15,436 nucleotides of DNA, taken from assembly GCA_021795275.1 (NCBI GenBank), contig JAJYPO010000036.1, forward strand, positions 1-15,436, in the 5' to 3' direction. The position numbers and the translations under genes were made by a program. The notes below the pieces were generated by a model, which was not told where the DNA came from, did not search any database, and saw only the letters and a program-made list of their open reading frames with translations. Shown piece by piece: positions 5,771-13,048 of this stretch (position 1 is its first letter; every line of letters starts with the position of its first letter). This DNA comes from Nitrospirota bacterium (GTDB taxonomy: Bacteria > Nitrospirota_A > Leptospirillia > Leptospirillales > Leptospirillaceae).

Positions 5771-8700
5771 GTGATGCGGGGGGACTCCGGTACAGGCCTT
5801 CCCCTCCAATTTCATCTGCGGACCTTATCGCGGGCCATCGGCGCCCTGGCCGCCCTGACCGCGACCGGCGACCTGGCCGAAATCCGCTTCATGAATCCGG
5901 AAACGGCCCTCGCCATTCTAACCGGAGGGACGGGACTCCTCCTGTATGGACTCCCGGGAGCCGCTGGCCTCTTCTCCCGGCTTTTCCGCGGTATCATGAT
6001 TCCCCTGTCGCTTCTTCCGGCCTTTCTCCTTCTTGCCGGGCAACACCATCCTTCGTGGCCCTTTCCGGCCTCGGTGGCTCCCCGTCCCGACTCCGCGATC
6101 GCCCTTCTTCTTCTTGCTCCGGCACTCTTTCTGATCGACCGGGAGTCCTTCCAGCCATCGGACTGGCTGGCCATCGGCGCGGCGACCGCCGCTTTTCCGG
6201 GGATCGTCGGATACATCTACGGAATCCGCTCGTTTTTCGACGGCTCCTCCTATAAGACGACACTTCCTCCCGTCTCGGGCTTCCTGCTCTTTGCGATGGC
6301 CATAGGAGTTCTCTGGGCCAGGGCAGACCGGGGAATCATGGCTGTGGCGGCGGGGGAGGGGAGCGGTGGGATGATGGCCCGCCGGCTCCTTCCCGCAGCC
6401 CTCCTCGTCCCCCCTCTTGTCGGGGGGCTCCGCCTCTATGGGGAGCGGATGGGGTATTACGATCTCGACACGGGACTCGCCCTCTTCGCCACATCGAGCG
6501 TTCTCATCTTTGCCGGGCTGGTCCTCTGGAACGCGCACTCCCTCGACGCCCTCGACGCCGAGCGGCGCCGCTTCGGGGAAGCCCTCTCCCGCTCGAATCT
6601 TGAGCTCGAGGACCTCGTCGCACGTCGGACGGGAGAGCTCCGGGACGCCAACCGAGCCCTCGAGGAGAAGGTCCGCGACCACCGGCAGTCCGAGGAAAAG
6701 TACCGGGATCTGATAGAGGCGGCTCCGGACCCGATCGTCATCACCGACGGGGAGGGACGCATCGTCCTCGTCAACCATCAGGCCCTTGAGAGATTCGGGT
6801 ACGCCCCGGAAGAGATGGTGGGGCGGGAGGTCGAGTTCCTCATGCCGGAGCGCTTTCGCGATAGGCATGTCCAGTCGCGGATCCTGTACGGGAAAAATCC
6901 CGGATATCGCCCTATGGATCCCGGGAGATCGTTCTACGGACTCCGGAAGGACGGATCGGAGTTCCCCGCCGAGATCAGCCTCAATCCGAGCCGGAGCGGA
7001 GAGGATCTCCTCGTGGTCGCCATCGTCCGGGATATCGGGGAGCGGGTCCGTACGGAGGAGGCTCTCCGCTCCTACCGAGACAGCCTCGAGGAGAAGGTTC
7101 GGGAGCGTACGGAGGAGCTTGGGGAAGCTCTCGAGGCCCGTCGGGCATCGGAAGAGCGCTACCGCCTGTTGAGCGAAGCCTCCCTGACGGGGGTCTACCT
7201 GATACAGGACGCTCTCTTCCGATACGTGAATCCGGCCTTTGCGAAGACTTTCGGCTACGCGCCGGAAGAGATCGTCGACCGGCTGGGCCCGGCCGAACTG
7301 ACGGCCCCCGAAGACCGGGAGCTGGTCGAAGAAAACATCCGAAGACGCCTCGTCGGCGGGGAGGCCGAACTCCATTACGTCTTCCGGGGCCTCATGAAAA
7401 ACGGGGAGGCCGTAGACGTGGAGGTCGCGGGGGTCCGGATCCTGTACCGGGACCGGCCTGCGATCACCGGGAGCCTCCTCGACCTGAGCGAGCAGACCCG
7501 GGCCCGGGCCCTTCTGGCACGCCAAGCCATCGAACTCGAGCAGGCGAACCGGGAGCTCGTGCGCAATCTGGCCGACAGGGCAGGGATCAACCGTATCGCC
7601 ACGGCGGTTATGGAATCCCCCGACCTCCCCTCCCTCCTTGCGGCCGTCTCGAAGGAGATCCTGTCCCTTTCCGGGGGAGAATGTGTCTTCATCCACTCTC
7701 CGGTCCGGGATCGGGGGGAGGCCCCGTTCCCCCCCTGCGGATACTCCAGGGAGGGCCCCGTCGATCCGGCGCTTTCCAGGGAGGTGTGGCTCCGGGTCGA
7801 GGGGACGCTTGCGCCGACTCTCCTTCTTCCGGAGGAAGGGGCGGGCGACACTCTGCGGAAGGCGGGAATCGCGGTTCTGGCGGTCCTGCCCCTTCCCGGC
7901 TCCCCCGACCCTTCCGGAACGCTTTCCGTGGGATCGTCCGATCCGGAAATCTTCGGAGGGGACAGACTGGGGTTTCTGGAAAATCTCTCCCGGCAGCTCT
8001 CAATCGGCCTCGAGAGGGCCCGTCTTCACGCCCGGACCAAAGACTGGGCCGAGGAGCTCGAACGCCAGGTCGCCCGCAGGACGGCGGAGCTCGAGACGAC
8101 CAACAGGGAGCTCGAATCCTTCAGCTACTCCGTTTCGCACGACCTTCGGGCGCCTCTCCGGGCGATCGACGGCTTCAGCCAGGCCCTGCTCGAAGAGTAT
8201 TCGGGGCAGCTCGACACCACCGGGCAGGACTATCTCTCCCGCGTCCGGGCCGCCGCCCAGCGGATGGGCCGGCTGATCGACGACATCCTTACCCTGTCGC
8301 GGGTGGCCCGAAACGAGGTCTCCCGGGAGGCGCTCGATCTCGGGGCCCTGGCGAGGGAGATCCTCGTGGAAATCACGGGACGGGGCGGCCGGAAGGTCGA
8401 GTGGAGCGTGGCCTCCGGGCTTGTCGTTAGGGCCGATCCGCGCCTCCTCCGGATCGCGCTGGCGAATCTTCTGGACAACGCGCTCAAGTTCGCGAAAGAC
8501 GCCGACCCTCCCCGGATCGAGATCGGCCGCTCCCCGGAAGAGGGGGAGCCGGTCTATTTTGTCCGGGATAACGGGGTCGGATTCGACATGTCCCGCGCCG
8601 GAAAGCTCTTCGGCGTCTTTCAGCGCCTTCACGATGCCCGGGAATTTCCCGGGACGGGGATCGGTCTGGCTACCGTCCAGAGAGTGATTCGCAAGCACGG

Positions 8701-8776
8701 AGGCGAGATCCGGGCCGAGAGCGCCCCCGGACGGGGCGCCACTTTCTTCTTCACGCTCGGGGAGGAATCGGAGTGA
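5771..8776 (+). CDS. Membrane sensor histidine kinase (PAS-PAS-GAF-HisKA-HATPase)
   Basis: This 1001-residue inner-membrane kinase phosphorylates response regulators. Residues about 15-260 form an integral membrane sensor with roughly seven or eight hydrophobic segments. Two PAS domains follow (about 307-430 and 458-576), then a degenerate GAF-like segment (about 600-750). The HisKA domain has SYSVSHDLRAPLRAIDGF with phospho-acceptor His790, the type seen in Cph1-like kinases. The ATPase domain shows the N box NLLDNALKFA, G1 DNGVGFDM, F box FGVFQRLHD and G2 GTGIGLATV, all intact. Coiled-coil signalling helices precede each module. There is no receiver domain, so it must signal to separate proteins; the next two genes are the obvious partners. 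GTG 5771 is followed by an in-frame ATG at 5774. Neither has a strong Shine-Dalgarno sequence, so the start is uncertain. The ligand is unknown. Confidence 0.93.
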   Translation: MMRGDSGTGLPLQFHLRTLSRAIGALAALTATGDLAEIRFMNPETALAILTGGTGLLLYGLPGAAGLFSRLFRGIMIPLSLLPAFLLLAGQHHPSWPFPASVAPRPDSAIALLLLAPALFLIDRESFQPSDWLAIGAATAAFPGIVGYIYGIRSFFDGSSYKTTLPPVSGFLLFAMAIGVLWARADRGIMAVAAGEGSGGMMARRLLPAALLVPPLVGGLRLYGERMGYYDLDTGLALFATSSVLIFAGLVLWNAHSLDALDAERRRFGEALSRSNLELEDLVARRTGELRDANRALEEKVRDHRQSEEKYRDLIEAAPDPIVITDGEGRIVLVNHQALERFGYAPEEMVGREVEFLMPERFRDRHVQSRILYGKNPGYRPMDPGRSFYGLRKDGSEFPAEISLNPSRSGEDLLVVAIVRDIGERVRTEEALRSYRDSLEEKVRERTEELGEALEARRASEERYRLLSEASLTGVYLIQDALFRYVNPAFAKTFGYAPEEIVDRLGPAELTAPEDRELVEENIRRRLVGGEAELHYVFRGLMKNGEAVDVEVAGVRILYRDRPAITGSLLDLSEQTRARALLARQAIELEQANRELVRNLADRAGINRIATAVMESPDLPSLLAAVSKEILSLSGGECVFIHSPVRDRGEAPFPPCGYSREGPVDPALSREVWLRVEGTLAPTLLLPEEGAGDTLRKAGIAVLAVLPLPGSPDPSGTLSVGSSDPEIFGGDRLGFLENLSRQLSIGLERARLHARTKDWAEELERQVARRTAELETTNRELESFSYSVSHDLRAPLRAIDGFSQALLEEYSGQLDTTGQDYLSRVRAAAQRMGRLIDDILTLSRVARNEVSREALDLGALAREILVEITGRGGRKVEWSVASGLVVRADPRLLRIALANLLDNALKFAKDADPPRIEIGRSPEEGEPVYFVRDNGVGFDMSRAGKLFGVFQRLHDAREFPGTGIGLATVQRVIRKHGGEIRAESAPGRGATFFFTLGEESE

Positions 8777-8794
8777 CTGTCCGCCCCGGGACCG

Positions 8795-8810
8795 GGCCGG
8801 ACTGCCGGCC
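8795..8810 (+). repeat. Small hairpin between kinase and receiver genes
   Basis: GGCCGG (8795-8800) pairs with CCGGCC (8805-8810) around ACTG in the 58-bp gap after the kinase stop. No T-run follows. It may stabilise or process the mRNA so that the receiver is made at a different level from the kinase; this is inferred. Confidence 0.4.
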
Positions 8811-8834
8811 GACGGCGAGAGATCGGAGGATTCC

Positions 8835-9263
8835 ATGCAGGAAAGGCCTATCCTGCTCGTCGAGGACAACCCTGACGACGAGCTTCTGACGGTGCGGGCC
8901 CTCAAGAGACAGAACATCGGGAACCGCATCGTCGTGGCCCACGACGGTCAGGAGGCCCTCGACCGGCTGTTCGGAGAGGGGGAGGTGGGAGGTCCCGAAC
9001 GTCCGGCCCTCGTTCTTCTCGACCTCAACCTTCCCCGCGTGGAGGGGCTCGAAGTTCTGCGGCGGATCCGCTCCGACCCGCGGACCCGCCTCCTCCCGGT
9101 GGTGATCCTTACCTCGTCGAGGGAGGAGCGGGACATCGTCGAGGGCTATTCCCTGGGAGCAAACTCCTACGTCAGGAAGCCCGTGAACTTCGACGAATTT
9201 CTGGAGGCGGCCCGCCAGCTCGGGCTCTATTGGCTACTCCTCAACGAACCGATTCCGGAGTGA
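8835..9263 (+). CDS. Single-domain response regulator (Rcp/CheY-like)
   Basis: This 142-residue stand-alone receiver has no output domain. The acidic pocket is in LVEDNPDD (residues 8-15), the phospho-acceptor is Asp63 in LLDLNLP, Thr93 sits in ILTSS and Lys116 in YVRKPVNFDEF. The NPDDELLTVRALK start and the insertion before the phosphorylated Asp are typical of the Rcp1 group, which partners phytochrome-type kinases with the SVSHDLRAPL histidine motif seen in the upstream gene. GGAGG lies 7 bases before the ATG. It probably shuttles phosphate or binds a partner directly, either as an output or as a sink competing with the next gene's receiver. It is followed almost at once by the c-di-GMP gene. 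Confidence 0.93.
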   Translation: MQERPILLVEDNPDDELLTVRALKRQNIGNRIVVAHDGQEALDRLFGEGEVGGPERPALVLLDLNLPRVEGLEVLRRIRSDPRTRLLPVVILTSSREERDIVEGYSLGANSYVRKPVNFDEFLEAARQLGLYWLLLNEPIPE

Positions 9264-9280
9264 CGGAAAGGATTCCAGAG

Positions 9281-11368
9281 ATGGAAAACAAGGAGCAACC
9301 CCTGAACGTTCTCGTGATCGAAGATTCGGACGACGACTTCCGGCTGCTTCTCCGGGAGCTCGGCCGAGGCGGCTTCTCCCCGCTTGCCCTGAGGGTCGAG
9401 ACCCCGGAGGCGCTTCGGGAGGCTCTTTCCGCCCGGCAATGGGACATCGTCTTCAGCGACTACAGGATGCCGGGATTTTCCGGCACCGAGGCCCTTGCGA
9501 TCGTCCGGGAGAACGATCCCGTTCTTCCTTTCATTTTCGTCTCCGGAACGATCGGGGAGGAGATCGCCGTCCAGGCCATGAAGCAGGGGGCCCAGGACTA
9601 TGTCATGAAGGACAACCTGCGGCGCCTCCTTCCGGCGGTGGAGCGTGAGCTTCGGGACGCTTCGGCGGAAAGGGCGCGCCTCCGGGCCGAGGAGGAACGG
9701 AGAAAGTTCGAGGCGCGCTTCCAGAACATCCTGACGATGGCCGCCGACGCCATCATCTCGGTCGACCGGGAGCAGAGGATCCTGATCTTCAACCAGGGCG
9801 CCCAGGCCATTTTCGGATACACGTGTGACGAAGCCGCCGCTCTGACCCTCGACGCTCTGATTCCCGAAGACTTCCGCAACCTCCACAAAACCCATGTCGC
9901 CGCCCTCGGGAACGTGCCGGACTTTTCGCGGAGGATGACCGACCGCATGGATGTCTTCGGCCGTCGAAAGGACGGGAGCCTGTTTCCTGCCGAAGCCAGC
10001 ATCTCGAAGCTCACCGAGGACGGAAGCGTCACCTATACCGTCATCCTCCGGGACGTCACCGAGCGCAAGCGCGCCGAGGAGCGCCTTCACTTCCTCGCCC
10101 ACCACCATGCCCTCACCGGCTTGCCGAACAGGCTCCTCTTCCACGAGCGCCTCGAGGAGGCCCTGCGAGAGGCCCATCTCAAGAAAAGGAAGGTCGGCGT
10201 GGCCTTTCTCGACATCGACCGCTTCAAGACCGTGAACGACAGCCTGGGCCATTCGGTGGGAGATGCCCTGCTGAAAGGGGTCGCCGACAGGCTCTCCTTC
10301 CTGATGAGAAGGGGAGACACGGTGGCCCATCTCTCGGGGGACGAATTCGCCCTGATCCTTGCCAACATGGGAAAGGCGGAGGACGCCCATCTCCTCGTCC
10401 GGAAGATCCAGGGCTGCTTCGCCCGTCCCTTCAACCTGGGGGATCACGAGCTCTTCACCAGCATCAGCCTCGGCGTGACGCTCTTTCCCGAAGATTGCGA
10501 TTCGGCCGAGTCCCTTCTACGGAACGCCGATATCGCGATGTACCGGGCCAAGGGGGCCGGGGGGGACACATTCTGCTTCTATTCGGCAGAGATGACCGAG
10601 GAGTCCCGGAAGCTCCTGACGCTGGGAAACGAGCTTCGGCGAGGTCTCGAACGAGAGGAGTTCGTCCTGCACTACCAGCCCTTCGTCAGCTTGTCGGATG
10701 GGGAAATCGTCGGGATGGAGGCCCTCGTCCGATGGAACCACCCCGACCGGGGCCTGGTCTATCCGAACGACTTCATTGCCTACACCGAGGAGACGGGGAT
10801 GATCGTTCCCTTGGGGGAGCAGATGTTCCGGAGGGCGCTTTCCGAGTGGGCCAGCCTCACCCCTCCCTTCAGGCTGGCGGTGAACGTCTCTCCCCGTCAG
10901 TTCCACCAGCATCTCGCTGAAACCTTCTTCGCCATTTTCGAGGAGACCGGGTTCGACCCGGCCTGTCTCGAGATCGAGATCACCGAGTCGCTCCTGATGG
11001 TGCACCTCGACGAATCCCTCTCTACCATGAGGAAGTTCCACGAGAAGGGGGTCCAGTTCTCCGTGGACGACTTCGGCACGGGATACTCGAACCTCTCCTA
11101 CCTGAAGAAGTTTCCGATCCGGCGACTCAAGATCGACCGCTCCTTCGTCACAGGACTTCCCGAAAACGAGAACGACGTCGTCCTGGCCCGGGCCATCATC
11201 GCCATGGCCCGGAGCCTGGGGGTGGAAGTCATCGCGGAGGGGATCGAAACTCCGGAGCAACGGGACTTCCTCCGGGATGACGGCTGCCAGTTCGGCCAAG
11301 GGTACCTGTTCAGCCGGCCGAAGCCGCCTGAAGAGCTGGGGCATCTCCTGAAAAAGACAGGGAAATGA
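9281..11368 (+). CDS. REC-PAS-GGDEF-EAL response regulator, c-di-GMP turnover
   Basis: This cytosolic protein has 695 residues from the ATG at 9281. The receiver domain (about 8-130) has IEDSDDD, Asp60 in FSDYRMPG, and YVMKDNL. A PAS domain covers about 140-265. The GGDEF domain (about 268-430) reads SGDEF at residues 352-356, with RRGD five residues upstream matching the RxxD product-inhibition site. The EAL domain (about 445-690) keeps EAL at 480-482, NVSPRQF, EITES, DDFGTGYSNL, RLKIDRSFV, AEGIETPEQ and GQGYLFSRP, so phosphodiesterase activity is likely. The SGDEF variant may still cyclise GTP, bind GTP only, or be inactive. AAGGA lies 8 bases before ATG 9281, which I prefer over GTG 9260 (overlapping the receiver stop) and TTG 9230. 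It is presumably phosphorylated by the kinase at 5771. Confidence 0.93.
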   Translation: MENKEQPLNVLVIEDSDDDFRLLLRELGRGGFSPLALRVETPEALREALSARQWDIVFSDYRMPGFSGTEALAIVRENDPVLPFIFVSGTIGEEIAVQAMKQGAQDYVMKDNLRRLLPAVERELRDASAERARLRAEEERRKFEARFQNILTMAADAIISVDREQRILIFNQGAQAIFGYTCDEAAALTLDALIPEDFRNLHKTHVAALGNVPDFSRRMTDRMDVFGRRKDGSLFPAEASISKLTEDGSVTYTVILRDVTERKRAEERLHFLAHHHALTGLPNRLLFHERLEEALREAHLKKRKVGVAFLDIDRFKTVNDSLGHSVGDALLKGVADRLSFLMRRGDTVAHLSGDEFALILANMGKAEDAHLLVRKIQGCFARPFNLGDHELFTSISLGVTLFPEDCDSAESLLRNADIAMYRAKGAGGDTFCFYSAEMTEESRKLLTLGNELRRGLEREEFVLHYQPFVSLSDGEIVGMEALVRWNHPDRGLVYPNDFIAYTEETGMIVPLGEQMFRRALSEWASLTPPFRLAVNVSPRQFHQHLAETFFAIFEETGFDPACLEIEITESLLMVHLDESLSTMRKFHEKGVQFSVDDFGTGYSNLSYLKKFPIRRLKIDRSFVTGLPENENDVVLARAIIAMARSLGVEVIAEGIETPEQRDFLRDDGCQFGQGYLFSRPKPPEELGHLLKKTGK

Positions 11369-11371
11369 GCC

Positions 11372-11665
11372 GTGGAGGCCGAAGGGGGTCCCCCATCCCG
11401 TCTCCCCCGAAAGGGGTTTTGGCGGCTCCCGGTCTTCCTGTCCTTTGTCCTCGATCCACGCGCCCTGCTGACGACCCTTGCCACAGCGGCCCTCTATCTT
11501 CTCCTGTCCGTGACCAATGCCCGCATTGACCGCACCATTCTCCTGACGACCCGCTTCTCCGATGCGCAGGCTTCTCTCCAGAAGATCGACGACCTTCTTC
11601 TCCTGAACACGACTCCTTTGGAGACTTCGCGACCTTTTCGTGGTCCGTCTGCGGAGACGGCCTGA
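11372..11665 (+). pseudogene. Truncated membrane protein gene (5' part only)
   Basis: A GTG three bases after the previous stop, with CAGGGA upstream, opens a 97-codon frame. Residues about 17-49 hold one or two hydrophobic segments, including ALLTTLATAALYLLLSV, followed by NARIDRTILLTTRFSDAQASLQKIDDLLLL. This looks like the start of a periplasmic sensor region of a membrane-bound signalling protein. The last ten or so residues (PFRGPSAETA) are unlike the rest, and the stop at 11663-11665 falls exactly where tnpB homology begins on the other strand. I read it as the 5' remnant of the operon's fourth gene, cut by a mobile-element-linked rearrangement. It could be an intact small membrane protein, but its end at the junction argues against this. 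Confidence 0.6.
11645..11660. repeat. Perfect hairpin at the gene/IS junction
   Basis: CCGTCT (11645-11650) pairs with AGACGG (11655-11660) around GCGG. It sits at the point where the truncated membrane-protein frame and the truncated tnpB meet. It may be a recombination or transposon-end relic, or chance. Confidence 0.45.
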
Positions 11666-11920
11666 GGTTTCTGAGGGTCTGCTGCTGGGGATGGACCGGA
11701 CCGGTGGCGAGAAACCCGTATTCCTCGCTCGAGCGCCACAGGGTCAGAAGCCTGCCAGGTCCCCGTAGGAGAGAAGCGGAATCCCGGCGTCGAGCCGTCT
11801 CGTCTGAAGATCGAGGGCCTTGTTCCAGACGAACCGGAGGCACCCCGCGTGGCGGGACAGGAGACTCTCCTGTTCGAGAGTCGGGACGAGTCGGAATTTG
11901 AACGCTTTAATTCTTTTCAT
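11661..11920 (-). pseudogene. tnpB: tnpB remnant (IS200/IS605 family), frameshifted and truncated
   Basis: The minus strand starts at ATG 11920 (or 11929) with KRIKAFKFRLVPTLEQE, then RHAGCLRFVWNKALDLQTRR and PLLSYGDL. This is the classic N-terminal helix-turn-helix region of TnpB. The frame ends at TGA (11744-11746), but a one-base shift at about 11750-11757 restores the expected LLTLWRSSEEYGFLATGPVHPQQQTLRNL, after which similarity ends at about 11661. Only about 85 of the usual 350-400 residues remain, so the RuvC-like nuclease and zinc-finger regions are absent. The omega-RNA that normally overlaps the 3' end is also gone. The protein cannot be functional. No tnpA transposase is present. 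Confidence 0.85.
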
Positions 11921-11929
11921 GTCGGGCAT

Positions 11930-12110
11930 GGTAGCAGAAAACCCCGCACTGAAAGCCAAATCCGGGACGGCCATGCCGTCCGCGCACTCCTTCCCCGCCG
12001 TAAACGGCGAGCTTTGCCGCGCGATTGGATCAGATAGCAAACCGGCCGCCGCTCACCCCATGGATAAATCAAGGGGCTTGCGCGGCATGTTCGGTCAAAC
12101 CGAATGAATG
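11930..12110. mobile_element. Likely IS605-type left-end remnant: cluster of hairpins
   Basis: Upstream of the tnpB start lie four small palindromes in 140 bp. GGACGGC (11965-11971) pairs with GCCGTCC (11975-11981). CGCCG (11996-12000) pairs with CGGCG (12005-12009) around TAAA. CCCC (12056-12059) faces GGGG (12073-12076) across an AT-rich ATGGATAAATCAA. TTCGGT (12090-12095) pairs with ACCGAA (12099-12104) around CAA. IS200/IS605 ends are subterminal hairpins without classical inverted repeats, and a GGATAAATC-type segment near a G-run is common upstream of such tnpB genes. The exact element boundary and target site cannot be set. No gene is seen from 11930 to 12246. Confidence 0.5.
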
Positions 12111-12194
12111 GATCTACGAGGGTTATCGGTTCCTTCCCGAAGAGGATAGAGCGGGACGAGGGAAGCAGGAAAGCTTGTTACAAGGACAGAAATA

Positions 12195-12207
12195 TGACAC
12201 AGTATCA
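12195..12207. promoter_or_regulatory. Imperfect palindrome upstream of the toxin-antitoxin genes
   Basis: TGACAC-A-GTATCA is a 13-bp palindrome with one mismatched pair, 40 bp before the antitoxin ATG. Ribbon-helix-helix antitoxins normally repress their own operon at such short palindromes. TTGTTA/TTACAA (12175-12183) upstream and AT-rich sequence downstream could provide a promoter, but no well-spaced pair of boxes was found. Confidence 0.4.
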
Positions 12208-12246
12208 CCAATGCATTTTTTCATTATTTCAACAGGAGGGGATCTG

Positions 12247-12483
12247 ATGTCTCGACAGACCATCACATTGTCCGACGAAGTCTGGATTGCCCTGAAAGAA
12301 ACGTCCATCAAACGGAAAAAACCCGTCGGACAGATCATCGAGGAGAGTCTGAGGGCCTATGGGATCAAAACCCGGGAGAATGCACTTGATCTCCTCCGGA
12401 TGGCGCAAAAACGATCGAATCTTTCTGAAGAAGAAGCACTCGCTCTCGGTATTGAGGAAACCCGAAAGACGCGCCGTCGTTGA
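12247..12483 (+). CDS. Antitoxin, ribbon-helix-helix type (partner of PIN toxin)
   Basis: This protein has 78 residues. The N-terminus SRQTITLSDEVWIALKETS, then PVGQIIEESLRAYGI, fits a ribbon-helix-helix DNA-binding fold: one strand, two helices. The charged C-terminus, including SEEEALALGIEETRKTRR, would be the toxin-binding tail. A strong AGGAGGGG at 12233-12240 sits 6 bases before the ATG; the frame extends upstream to 12025, but without a ribosome site or conserved sequence, so the ATG at 12247 is the real start. The stop overlaps the toxin start as TTGA, which keeps the two proteins coupled. Base composition is visibly more AT-rich than the neighbouring operons, consistent with acquisition by transfer. 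Confidence 0.82.
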   Translation: MSRQTITLSDEVWIALKETSIKRKKPVGQIIEESLRAYGIKTRENALDLLRMAQKRSNLSEEEALALGIEETRKTRRR

Positions 12484-12896
12484 TCGCGGTCATCGACACC
12501 AATGTGGTCGTCGCATCATTTCTTGTTCGTCCATCGGATTCCCCTGTATACCGTATCGTGAGGGGAATGCTTGAGGGCCGTTTTCCCTTTCTCCTGTCCG
12601 TCGAACTTCTGTCGGAGTACCGGAACGTTCTCTTAAGACCGGCCATCAGAAGAAAACATGGCCTCACCGATGAACAGATGGATCATTTTCTTGAGGAAAT
12701 CGCCTTTCTGGGAATCGTTCGCGAACTGGTTCCCTCTCATAATGCTCCCGATCCAGGAGACGATCATTTATGGCAGTTGCTGAACGCACAGCCGGGTTCG
12801 CTCTTGGTGACAGGAGATCATGAACTTCAGAACAATCCTCCGGATTTTGCTTCTGTCCTTTCGCCGGGTTCCTTTTGCGCCCAGAACGGAATCTGA
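12480..12896 (+). CDS. PIN-domain toxin (putative endoribonuclease)
   Basis: This 138-residue protein belongs to the family of putative toxin-antitoxin PIN proteins related to VapC. The metal-binding acidic residues are visible: Asp6 in VIDTNVVVASF, Glu46 in SVELLSEYRNVL, Asp94/Asp95 in DPGDDHLWQL and Asp113 in LLVTGDHEL. Such proteins cleave RNA in the cytosol and are held inactive by the partner antitoxin. The TTG start overlaps the antitoxin stop by four bases; the weak start may keep toxin levels below antitoxin. The full domain is present with no frameshift, so it should be active. The RNA target is unknown. It lies 150 bp before the efflux operon and beside the tnpB debris. Confidence 0.88.
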   Translation: MIAVIDTNVVVASFLVRPSDSPVYRIVRGMLEGRFPFLLSVELLSEYRNVLLRPAIRRKHGLTDEQMDHFLEEIAFLGIVRELVPSHNAPDPGDDHLWQLLNAQPGSLLVTGDHELQNNPPDFASVLSPGSFCAQNGI

Positions 12897-12935
12897 TCCC
12901 ATCCCCCTTTTGACCGAAAATGTCCCTGTGGAAAA

Positions 12936-12948
12936 CTCCATTTTGGAG
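12936..12948. repeat. Small palindrome between toxin and efflux operon
   Basis: CTCCA and TGGAG flank TTT in the 152-bp gap before the efflux genes. A TTGACC hexamer (12910-12915) lies just upstream, but no good -10 follows at 17 bases. An 8-bp direct repeat CCCGGACA (13003-13010 and 13019-13026) lies closer to the start codon. One or more of these may be regulator sites. Confidence 0.3.
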
Positions 12949-13048
12949 ATGAAAATAGGTGTTTTACCGAAAGTCGGGTTAAAACGAACCTTGAAACTGC
13001 TGCCCGGACAAAACCTTTCCCGGACAGACGCATCGAAATGGAGAGCCC

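Noticed and set aside
5918..7696. 592-codon minus-strand frame opposite the kinase
   Set aside because: The kinase frame has all expected domains and motifs. The antisense translation has none.
11661..12110. A functional TnpB nuclease with guide RNA
   Set aside because: The catalytic RuvC-like part and the 3' end that carries the omega-RNA are missing, and the frame is broken.
12025..12246. N-terminal extension of the antitoxin frame
   Set aside because: The added 74 residues cover IS-like hairpins and the operator-like palindrome, and the ATG at 12247 has a strong AGGAGGGG.
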